64,000 nucleotides of DNA. Origin: Sceloporus undulatus (taxonomy: Eukaryota; Chordata; Lepidosauria; Squamata; Phrynosomatidae). Shown piece by piece: positions 46,670 through 58,600 of this stretch (the first letter of the stretch is position 1; each line of letters begins with the position of its first letter). The translations under genes were made by a program, and so were the position numbers. The notes under the pieces were generated by a model. It made no database searches, had not been told where the DNA came from, and saw only the letters and a program-made list of their open reading frames with translations. Location of the stretch: positions 7,792,715-7,856,714 of the forward strand of contig NC_056524.1 of assembly GCF_019175285.1 (NCBI RefSeq), given 5' to 3'.

Positions 46670-49600
46670 ATAAACCAATACAGGTTCAATTTCCCTTATT
46701 CAAAATGCTTGGGACCGGAAGTGTTTTGGATTTCAGATTTTTTCAGATTTTGAAATATAAATAATAATTATTTATATCAATATAAATAATAAGATATCTT
46801 GAAGACAGGACCCAAGTCTCAACATGGAATTCGTTTATGTTTCATATACACATTATATACACACATCATAGCCTGAAGGTAATTTTATACACAATATTTT
46901 TAATAATTTTGTGTGTGAAACAAAGTTTGTGTACACTGAACCACCAGAAAGCAAAGGTGTCATTATCTCAGCCACCCATGTGAACAATCTGTGGTTTCAG
47001 ATTCTAGAGTACAGTGGACCCTCCACATTCATTGAGGTTACAGGTACAGGGCCCCCATGAATATGGAAAAATCGCAAATAAAAACACTATTTTTTTATCT
47101 GAGAGAACACCTCTCTCTAGGTATTCCAGGGCAATTAAGGGGTCAAGAACTGCCAGAAGTCAACCATAAAATTGTGCTGGAAGACCTACAAATGCCTAGA
47201 GAAGTGTTCTCTCTAGTTCAAGCTATTTTTCAGAAATTTATAGCACTGCCAATTTTTACAAGTTTTGGCAGAAGTTGATTATAAGAGTCACGCTGGAGAA
47301 TTTAGAGATTCTTAGAGTGAACGTATTATTCAAATCTGTGAATAATCAAGTGCGCAAAAATCAAAACCACAAATGTGGAGGGCGAACTTCCTATCTTCTT
47401 TCTTAATTGTACGGCTCTCACATCCATGGTAACAGGGAATACAATGACTTGTATGATTCTCACTTTTATGCTCAGTTGGATATCTTTGCATTTTAGAATG
47501 TCTTCTAGTCACCATTCCCATTCTTAATCTTCTTTTGACTTCCTGGCTGCAGTCCCTGTTCCTATCAATGTTTGATCCCAGGTATGAGAATGTGGTACAT
47601 AACAGCTTGGCTGCACTGATTTTCCATCCCTCTTCATAGTCAGCTTCATAAATCGATCCTGCCTTCAAGAGGTGGAGTGATGGCCATATCCACAGTTAGT
47701 CAGTCCACTTGCCATGTCAAACCCACTTCAAAACAAGGTATCTGAGTCTGATTTGCCAGCTGATCACAAACCATGCTTTGTCAATTCAACATCATGTCAG
47801 ATCATAGATACATTTCTTCTAATCTTGGTTAGGAATCATATCTTAATTGACTAGTCTCTCCGTATAGGTATATAAGACTGACTTATTTAAAATTCACTGT
47901 TCTGAAAGACAAGAACCTACCAGCTCAGGGTGATTGGGAAGCCCACACTTCTTGCATGGTTCATCGTCATCAGCGGGTACGGGTTCCTCTTCCTCCTCTT
48001 CCTCTTCATCCTCTTCCTCCTCCTCAGAGTTTTCTTCACTCTCTGAACCCTCACTCTCATCATTGCTTGAGTATCTCCACCTGCCACGAGTTCGAGTCCC
48101 AGCCCATCGAACTTTACTTCTCTGTGAAGCCTAGAAATCCAATGATAAGGTCAACTACAACTATCTCAAAACTTAGGAAAATTCTCAGCAAAAACTTAGT
48201 AATACAGTGGTACCTCGGGATACGAATTACCCAGGTTACGAATTTTTCGGGATACGAATAAATCCCATAGGGATTTATTGTTTCGGGTTACGAAGGTTTT
48301 TCGGGTTACGAAATTAGCCGCGGAGCGAATTAATTTCGTAACCCGAGGTACCACTGTATTGATAATTTCAAATACATTACTTCTATACTATAATTTTCTC
48401 ATTCACAATTGACAATACAAAAAGAGAACCAAATACAGGTCACATAACATTGTTTAGACATCACACTGACTGCATCTGAGCACTGCATTAAAACCATAGT
48501 TAAACCATAGTTTAAATGAAATAAATAAATAAAAAATATATAATGCCCAGCAGGGCAATTTCATGGAGCAGGTCGGTTTTTTAGTTTGTTTTTGTGTACA
48601 TTTTATGTGATTTTATATTGGATCTAGATGTTTTAATTGTTTTGAATTTTACTGCATTTTAAAAGTTTTATCTGTGAGCTGCCTTGGGTCCCTCCTGGAA
48701 GAAAGGTGGGATATAAATGAAATAAAGAGTCTTGCACATGTTGAGCCAGATGGGATGAGAGGGGAAAGAAGTGGGGTGAGGTCCCAGCATCCCAAGGAGG
48801 ACATAGCCCAACTGTGCCTTGCCAGTGGATGAAGGGAAGAAAGTGACAGAGAAGCAGCAAGCAGAGGTGGGATGGCCGGAGGGACAGAGCCATAACAAAG
48901 CGGAGCCTGCTAGACAGAGAGGTCCTCTCTCCACTCTCTCTTTTCTGCCTTTCCTTCTTCTCATTTTCCTTCTGCCATCATTAATCTGCTCCTGCTTTCC
49001 TCTGCCTGGGCCAGAGAGTTGTAACACACAGAGAGGAGAGTGCAGCCAGGCAGAGTGAGTGAGTGGACGCAGTTCCCTTTCTCCTCACCTTCACATGTAC
49101 GAGGAGAGGGAGGGAGGGAAGGAAGGAAGGAAGGAAGGAAGGAAGGAAGGAAGGAAGGAAGGAAGGGTGAGAGAAAGGAGGGCATGAAGAGACAGCATAA
49201 TCTTGTGCTTGTCCAGGTTGTCCAAGGAATTGTGAGGGTGAGGATTTTGGCCAAATGTGTCTTGTCTCCCCTTCCTTCTCCTGTCCCATTACCAATTGTG
49301 CCCATGTGGGAGGGAGGGAGGGAGGGAGGGAGGGAGGGCCTGGAGGTTCAGTACCTCAAGATCCATAATTTTGGGCCCAAACCTGCCCTAGATTTATACA
49401 TGAGGTGATTTATACATGAGTACACATGGTAATCAAACAATCCGACTTCAAAAACAATAGTATATACAACTACCTTGTTTTGACAAAGTAGTTATCATTA
49501 ATGACATTTTGTTATGGTTAAGACATCAGAACAAACTGCTGCCAAAAATGTAAATGAAAGTTTATAAGGTCCCTCACAGGACTGCCCCAGAGAACATATG

Positions 49601-52600
49601 GTCACTGCTCAGCCCGCTGCAACCAATTTTTATAAAACTAAACCATGGTTATTGTAATGTCCAAAGGAGGCCTATACATCTTACACTATTCTTTGCATAC
49701 ATGTTACTTAACATATACTCTCTTTACTTATTCATTTGTTACATTTATATTGGTCTTCCCTTCAATGACTGCCTGAGCCGAAGCACAGCCATTAATGCTG
49801 AAAGAAGGAGTGAACAGGTTCACTGTTCCCAATAAAAATAATCCTAGCAAACTCTTATCTCACTAAAGTTGATAGTGGTGAAAAAGAACTCTTGTCCACT
49901 TTCAGTCTAATTCCCTCTTTTTCTAATCATGACTCACGCTAGTCTAAAATAATCTCCTAAGGCCTATTTTGCAAAAGACAGAAGCAAAAGCCTGTTTGTC
50001 TGGTCACAGTCTGAAAGATAAAGAGTGAATGCAACCACAACCTTATCTCTGCACTGGAGGTGCTCACTACCATCATGGTTTTTTAATGGATGGAATCAGA
50101 AGCCCTGCCTGTTACACCTACAAAATGTTTTAATAGCATGAACTGATGTGTCTGTATTCAGAAGTAAGCTCCGATGAATTCTGTGGGAATTGCTTTCCAA
50201 CTGCTAATAGGCCATTAGTGGACATTCAAACCAATCAGTTGTTTAAATGCTACAGTCCTATACAATCTACTTTCTTAAATGACTTCTAGTATTGCACCAA
50301 CGTAACTTGGGGCAGCATTCTCTAATATAGACCCAGTACAGATGGGCCTTTTAGCACGTAAGGAATACGTGCTAGGGTTGCCTTGGGGCGTCGTTTACAG
50401 ACGCCCCGCAACCCTAGCACGTATTCTGTACGTCAAAATGGTGGTGCCCTGTACAGATGGGCGTCGCCATTTTGATGCAACAGACGCTTAGCACCATTGT
50501 GATGCCACAAGAGTGCCATTGGCACACTGTGGCGCCACAATGGTGCCTGGTTTGTCCACTGCAGCTTCCTCGCGCAGCAAAACAAGGCGCGAGCAGATCG
50601 TCCTTTTGGGGCAGTCTGTACCCCGCCATAATGTCCCATCCCATGATAAATTAGGATTGCAGCTCCTACCAGTCCCAGCCTACCTAGTCAATTGTCTGGG
50701 ATGATAGAAGTTCTAGTTCAAATGTCTGGAAAGCATCAGGCAGGGAAGGTTGACGGTTCCCCTCATTTTATTTGGAAGAAGCTACTGGAGAATCAAGTGA
50801 CTGAACAAATAAAAACCTTTAATAAAAACCTGTATCACCACCTCAGTGTTCAAGAGATGCAAGTTTCATTATATTTCATAGCTCTCTAAGCTCTCTGTTA
50901 GGTCCCAATTTTTTTAATTCAAATGCCCCCTGTGCTGAACAGAATGACTTCCATATCTATGCGGGTTATGTTCCAAGACTCCCTGTAGACACCTGAAACT
51001 GCGGATAATATGAGACCCTATTATTTTCAAGGGGACGAACATACATAGATTCACACTGGAAGATCTAAAAATGCCTAGAGAACTCCCCCGCCCCCAAGAC
51101 ATGGGTAAGTGAAACCATGAATACTGAATTCGTGTAAATGGTTTTTTAAAAAACCTGTCAACTTAGTAGTTTCGTGGAAGAAACTGTCCCAAGGTATATA
51201 CTGTATATACTCATGTACAAGTCGACTTCATTTATAAGTCGAGGGAAGATTTCAGGGTCAAAATTCTGGATTTTGATATGACCCGTGGATAAGTCGAGGG
51301 TAAAACTTAGGGGGCTATAAGGATAGAAAGGGGGAAATACCACTTCCGTGCCTCCTTCTCTGGACCTCACCCAACTGATTCCCAGGTGCTGGAGGAGAGG
51401 TTTTAACATCGGATTGAGAAAGGAAGGAAGTGGGTTTAAATGGAGAATTGTTTGCATAGGAAGCAAGGTCTTGCAAAAGGGACTGGAGAGATAGTTTTAA
51501 ATTGAAAAGGTTTTTTTATTTTTATTTTTTGATAGGAAACCAGGTTTTGCAAAAGGGACCAGAGAGAAAAGCAAGTGGATTTAAATGGAGAAGGTTTTTT
51601 CATAGGAAACCAGGTCTTGCAAAATGGACCAGACAAAGAAGCAAGTGGATTTAAATGGTGAAGGTCTTTTCATAGGAAGCCAGGGCTTGCGAAAGAGACT
51701 AGAGAAAGAAGCAACTGGATTTAAATTGAGAGGTTTTTTTCATAGGAAGCAAAAGCTTGAAAAACCGACTGGAGGGGGAAGGAACTGGTGTTCAATGGAG
51801 ATTGGAGCATCAGGCATGCTTGCTTTAGGACCTTTCTAAGCACTACTGATGTATTGACTTTTATATAAGCCTACCCAAAATTTTAGGATCAATTTTGGGG
51901 CATAAATTCCTCGACTGACGGTTGTGTATATACGGTAGTCTGGACAGAAGGATGGGCAGATAGAGAATTGACTCTCCTGATTGATATTTGGGTTTCTAAC
52001 ATTATCAGTCAGGAATATTAAGAAGACTGATTGCAACCTGCAGCTGAATACTTTACCTTGCTTGCCTTTGAATTCATGCCTTTCTCTTGCTTTTTTGAGT
52101 CCTCTTTCTTCTCCTGCTTTTGCACTGTGGCTGGTGTCTCTTCCTCTTCCTCGTTTCGTTTTTTCTCAGGCTTCTGATCACGGGTTTCCACTATTTTAGG
52201 AGTAGGTTTGGATATTCGAGGCGATCTCCTCAAAATGCGCCCAACATTTACCACTTCCTCCTCCTTTTCAGCTGCTGTATTCTGGTTTTTTGAAGAAAGA
52301 GCAGTTTTCTTTCTACTCGATATTCTGATTGTGAGTTTGATCCCATCTTTCTGCCTCTCAGATGTTATTTCCCTGTTCTCTGTGAGAGAATTTTCTTCTT
52401 CAGAAACCAGCTTATATTTGCACTTGCTTTTCATAGACCCTTTTTTAGGTTCCAATGGTTCCTCAACAGAACTTTGGGCATTACTTAATTTGGATGTCTC
52501 TCTGTCTTCAGCTTCAGCACCCTTCTCTGGTTTAGAATCCTGCTCCTCATGCATTTTGTTTTTCTCAGTGCTTTTGGAATCAGAGTCCTCTTTTTCAGCC

Positions 52601-55600
52601 ACAGGTTTCATAGACTGAGGGCCTGAAGGTGGAGACAGAGCCACACCTGCTCTTGGTAAGTCTGTTTTCTCTTCTGTCTGGTCTTTACTTGTCAAACCCT
52701 CTTCATCTGTTGGACTAACCAGCTCCTTTGGGGAAGATGCTTTAGAAGATTTATCTAGACACTCCTTGGGAAGTGGCAGGCCGACTTTTGCTTTAATGGA
52801 TTCTTCAGACTTCTTAAGACTCTCATCTGTTTTGGAAGGTGCCTCTACAATAACACCCGGACTTTTACTCTCAAGTAAGTTTTCCTTTTCTTTTGAGCCA
52901 GTTTCTTCCTTTAAAGGCACTTTCTGATCTGGAATCTCAGTAATCACACTAGCTATCTCCTTCCCCATATGCAAAATATTTCTTTCTGCATCGCTTGTTC
53001 TTATGATTGTGCTAACAGTCTCTAGTATTTTTTCACCACTCACACCATTTTTCTCCTTAGAGTGGATGGAAGAGTCTTCCTTTGTGCTGGAAAAATGTTC
53101 AAATTTGTTATTTGGTATCATTTTCTCACTAACCTCCCCATTCACAAGGAATTTCCCATCAGTAATCGTAGGAACTCTTTTAAATGTCTCCTCCTCCTGT
53201 TTCCCTTCCTCTTTCAAAACATCCTTTGTTGGGGTAATACATTTCCGCAAAGGTGCTTTTAGCGGACTGTCATAATCATCGGTCAGCTTAATCTCTCGCT
53301 TTTTCAGTGGGATCTTTGCTTGCTGGTCATTTTTGAGTTTTTCGCTTTCTTCCACAGTTCTCTCTACAACCTCCTGGGGAGCTTTGACACTCACACAGAA
53401 TTCTGTTCTCTCAGGCTCATGGACAGTTTTCTCTGTAATATTATTTACATCTTTCAAGTCTTTTGGCTCTAGCTTATATTCCTTGACGTCTGCTTTAACA
53501 GGCTTAACATTTTCCTTAAAAGAGTCATTTTCTTCTTTGGTAATCTGAATTTCCCCATTATTTTCCAAAGGTTTCTCTAGTTTTACTATAACTGGCAATT
53601 TTATAATTTCTTTCTCCTCCACTCTCTCTGGTTTTAACTTGTTTTCCTCTTCTGGAACTACAGGAGATGGAAGATTTTCTGGTTGCTTTGTCTGCTCCTC
53701 CTTTGTCTCTTCTTTTTCTTTCTTCACTTTTAATTCAGTTACTGTTTTTTGTTAAAAAAAACAACAACACACAGAGCAAAGTTAGACAATTATTCAGAGA
53801 AAAGCTTCTGCCAATCCCATTATAGCATAGAACTCTTAAACATTTAGTATGATCAGTGGCAATTACATAGGCCAGAATCATCTTGTAGTTCTTTTTGCTG
53901 TTGCGTATCTTTAAGTCTAATCTGACCTATGACAACCCTCTCCCAAGTATTTCTTGGCCAGATTGATTCAGAAGATGTTTGCCCCACTGCAGTACTCTGA
54001 GCTTTAGAGTGTGACTCGCTCAAGATCATACAGTGGTTTTCTGTGGCTGAACTCTACTCCAAACTTCAAACCACCACACCACTCTACCCCTGTGGTACTA
54101 CTCTAGTGAAAAAACAAACAATTGAACAAGTAGTTGCACTTTCTTGGACTGCATAAATGCAGACCTTCATGCAGCCAATCATTCCCTAAGTACAGATAGA
54201 GCTATAAGAGAGCTAACAACCATCCTTCAATGGTTGAAATAAGGGCATGGTGCCTGCTGCACAACTGGTGGGGAAAGGATGTGATCCAGTATAACTACAT
54301 GATGTATATTTACACTACACTAGAAGCGTATAGGAACTTGGCCATAAATGCTAAATATTAGCTAGATACCAATGGTATTTTTCAGAGAGTGAACCATTCT
54401 GGCATAGCAGAATCATAGGATACATCTGTAAAAGACAAAATTATATTATCTCTAACTACCATGGCTTCCTCCAAAAGAGGAATCCTGGGGATTGTGGCAT
54501 GATGTAGGAGTTACGTTTTCTCTCAGATACTGTTAAGTGACCTCCTGCCTACCATATGGAACTACAAAGGTCACATTCCCTGGGAAGGAGAAATAACTCT
54601 TTAGCTATTTGAAGTCTATAGAACAAAGGTCAAAAAGGCCAAAAAGGCCAGCACCAGGTGGAGCTCAAATTGAGGAATCCTGTCATTAGAGACAAGACTC
54701 TTTGGCCTGTTACAGGACTGCCCAAAATCAAGCTGCTTCGGGTCTCTTTGGGGTATGCTGTTTTAATGATGCATGGGCCTAAGAATCCAGAAGCTGCACC
54801 AAAGCCGCACTCCAGTGCTGAGGAATGGAATGTGGCTTTGGCAGCCTCCGGACTCGTAGGACCTATGCATATTTAAATAGCATACCTCCAAAGAGACCCG
54901 AAGCAGCTTTTTTTGGCAGTCTGTAACAGCTTTATTTCCCCAAGCCTTCTTTACTCCAAATTCATCTGTTTTATCTGGCCCTGTTGTTTTTATGATGCAC
55001 CTAGTGATTTAAACTGTTTACATTATAGCTGATATGTTTAATTTGTCCCCAGATTTTATTTATTGACAATAGTTCTATCCTGCCTGATAACCAGAATTCT
55101 GGTTCAGAGATCTAGAAAGACATATATGCCACGTTTACAACCCAAACACAACAATATAATACACCCACTGTGCACATAATATGAGAAAATCCAAGACAAA
55201 AATGCATTGAAGTATAAACCACAGAATCTTTTGAAGCAGGGGCACAAAATGCCTGAAATGGTCTTGGCTTTTTTAAAGGTGTTCACTTGGTGCCATACAG
55301 AAGGTATACCACAAGCAGGATGCTATCTTTTATGTATGTGTGTATATCCATGTGTATTTAATATCTTGCCTTTCTCCCAACACGGGGTCAAGGTAGCTTA
55401 CAATAAGATTAAAACAAGATATAAGTAAAAATCTGATGATTAAAATGTTTAAAAAGAAACACATTCATTTTTAAAAATCATTTTCAAAACAATAACATTA
55501 TGAATAAATGTACAGCTCACATCCTATTAAATATCCTTCTGTGCAACCATATTAATCACTAAACACTTATTCAAATAACAGGGAGAAGGGAGAGGGAAAC

Positions 55601-58600
55601 CTAGCCTCCTGTGGAAGGAATTCCACAGCCTAGGAGCAGCTATTGACAAGGCCCTCTCACATGTCTTCTGCAGGCAGACTTGTGACAATAGTGGAATCAA
55701 GAAAAAAAAAACCTTTTCCAAGGATCTAAAGACAGCTAGCTTCATGAAGAGATGTGGTCTCTTAGATAGTCTGGACTTAAGCAATAAGGCTTCATAGGTC
55801 ACAACTAGGATTCTGAATTGTGTCCAGAAATGAACTGGTAGCCTGTGAACTTGAGACAGCCTTCTCCTTAGCAGGCCCTTCTCAGGTCTCACATGGCAAA
55901 GGTTACCTGGAGAATAACCTCTAATGAAGTCTTCAAAGCCCAAGCAGATAAATATATAGCTCCTTAGCCAAAGGCAAAAGGAGATGTGCACTAGCACCTC
56001 TTAGATCAACCTTTGCAATCTAGACTATGGCATGCCAAAACCACAGAGTAGTGCTCCATTTGGAAATATTTAACTTGAGAAGACACTCAAAAACAAGAAA
56101 CCAGACATAAGCTGCAAGGGACAAGAGAAAAGAAATAGACCTAAACAAACCTGAGTCATTCCAATTTGACTTGGAGAAAACTTCAGGCCCTGACTATGTA
56201 TAAGAGCAGAAATTCAATTCATGGGGAAACATAAGGCAGCACTTGATTCTTCTTCAGGCACATAACAAAAGGGGGGGGGGAATAGAGACGGTCAGAAAGG
56301 GGCAGCGAGACGCCACCCCTTTTTCCCGTGGATCATTGCCACGGCGACCGCACGTTGCGACAACGATGCACCTGGAAAAAGGAGTCATGAAATGTAGCTC
56401 CTTTCTCCACCACTGCTGAGGCACATTAGTGCCCTGGAGCAGAGTGGTGACGTCCCTCGTGCATGGCGCATGAGGGACGTCATTGGCACATGTGCCGTGT
56501 GGACGAGCGTACCAAAATGGCACCTAGACAGTGCGGTAGGGCTCAGAAGCATGCGGACGCTCTGTGCTCCCAAGCCCTAAAATGGGCCCAAGCCGGCACA
56601 TAGCACCAATCTGTACCAGGACAAAATCAGCAATTTGCCTATCCTGCCAACACAGTCTATGCAGCAAATGCTACTGGCCACATGCACACAGAATTCTGGA
56701 GAATCCTGGTTTATTGTGAAGGAGCTGCATGCTAATGCAGGTAGCTCACTTTGCTCTTCCCTGCTAGTCACCGCCAAACAATCCAGCGTGAGGTTATCTG
56801 GCATGTTCAACTTGTCTGAACCAGGGATTCTGGCTTGTTCTAAACCAAGATTGGTTTGTAAAAGGGGACCACAAGCCAGGATTCTCTGATCAGACAATTC
56901 ATTAATACCTGTCCAGTTTTGCAGTTATGCTAGCAGAGTAGAACCCACATGCAATAACTGAGTTATTGTTCTATATGGACGCAACTTCAACAAGAAGTAT
57001 GGTGCATCTATTTGTTCAGTTTCAAAAACAAACACAGGAATCATTTTCTCATTTTTCACAGTCTCTAACTAGATTTTGTGCAACAAAATGTTTAAAATTG
57101 AGATGCTAACTTTGCCCAGTCTGGCTGCAATAACAGTAAGCTCTTTCTTAAATCTATTTTAAGGACATTTAATATTGAGCCTCACCCTCCACCCACATTC
57201 CTAGTGTGCAATTTTCCCAGAATAATGAATAATGAGAATGAGAATGCAAAATGCCCACTGCAAGATGAGAAGAATAGCAAAACCTTGGGCTGCCGTTGCT
57301 TCCCCCTTTTTGGCCTCGCCATCTTCAATACTAGGGCTCTCTCGTGAGGAGTTATCCTGCTGCTGGTTTTTCAATAGCTCAGGATCAATTTGTGCTTTCA
57401 AGAGTTCAAGAGTTTCAGCCAGTTCGTTTCGGCTTCTGAATGAAAAATAAGAAATGCAACAAACCTCACAAGATACCATTCTCATGTACAATCCCAATCC
57501 CTGGCCTATATGCTTCTTTGTGAGCATTGGCTGGCAAGTTAAGAGGTAAAGTAGCAGATTGCTTTGGGAAACCTGCAACCTTTTCCCTGGACAAGAAGCT
57601 TTCCCCCAACTGCATCCATAGGAAGACCATAGGGAGTTACTGTTGCTTCAGAATTAGGGTGGGGAACTGCAGCTGGGGTCTACATATGTCTCCCAGAGCT
57701 ACTTTTTTGGTCTCAGAGCATCCCAAATATTTCCAGTGTTCTGGGGAGCAATTTAACCACACCTTGTGGCTTCCGGGGGGCCTTATTTTAAAACGTAATT
57801 GTCCTAAATGTTCTCTAAGGGCTTTGGGGAAACTTGTGCCAGGTGTCTCCACTGGGGAAATAAACCAGAAATATTTTTTCCCCTTTTATCATTTTGGAGT
57901 AGATGATGGGAGTGACCCTCCAAGATCTGGGGGGGGGGGGGGGGGGGGAGCAATGTCGCTCCCTAGCCCTTATCAGTTGCCCATTTCTACTTTAAGAAGT
58001 CAATACTATCTTTGTAATATAAGAAAGCAATACTGTCTTTGTAACATAAAAAACCAAGACACCACTCTCTTCTCTCCTTTCAGACCTATTTGTTTGCCTA
58101 TTAAAATGAAGGGACCGCTATCACTAACAGAACTGGGATTTTTTTTTAAAAAAAATCTACAGTCAGTCAGACACTGATGTACAACACCCAATGTTCACCT
58201 ATCATTCACCTAGACACAACCCATTTCTACCACCCGTTAAGAATTTTTCATTATACACTATAGGCTTTAGCAAATGTTGTTGCAACACCGAAATACACTT
58301 GTCCCTCCATACTCACTAGGGTTAGGGCAAAAGACCCCCGTGAATATAGAAAAACTGCAAATAACAAAAACACCATGTTTTTACTGGGAGGACACCTCTC
58401 TAGGTATCTCTGGGTCCTCCAGTGCAACTCTGTGGTTGATGTTGGACAGACACTGACCATAGAACTGCCCTGGAGGAGCTACAAAGGCCTAGTAGAGCAT
58501 TCTCTCTTTAACTTTTAGTTAAAGTTGACCATAGAGTTGCGCTGGAGGACCTAGATATTCCTAGAGAGAACATATTAATCAAATCTGTGAATAATCAAAT

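Noticed and set aside
48668-49408. Open frames with Ser-Phe-Leu-Pro or Glu-Gly-Arg-Lys runs
   Set aside because: They are produced by the (GGAA)n and (GGGA)n simple repeats.
53725-53741. Large RSF1 exon as an independent intronless gene starting at 53727
   Set aside because: The first codon is GTG, not ATG. A proper acceptor lies just upstream and phase joins the neighbouring exons.
55527-55997. 156-codon minus-strand open frame as an RSF1 exon
   Set aside because: It contains APRLWNSF and TYEAL, diagnostic of L2/CR1-type LINE ends, and is not in RSF1.
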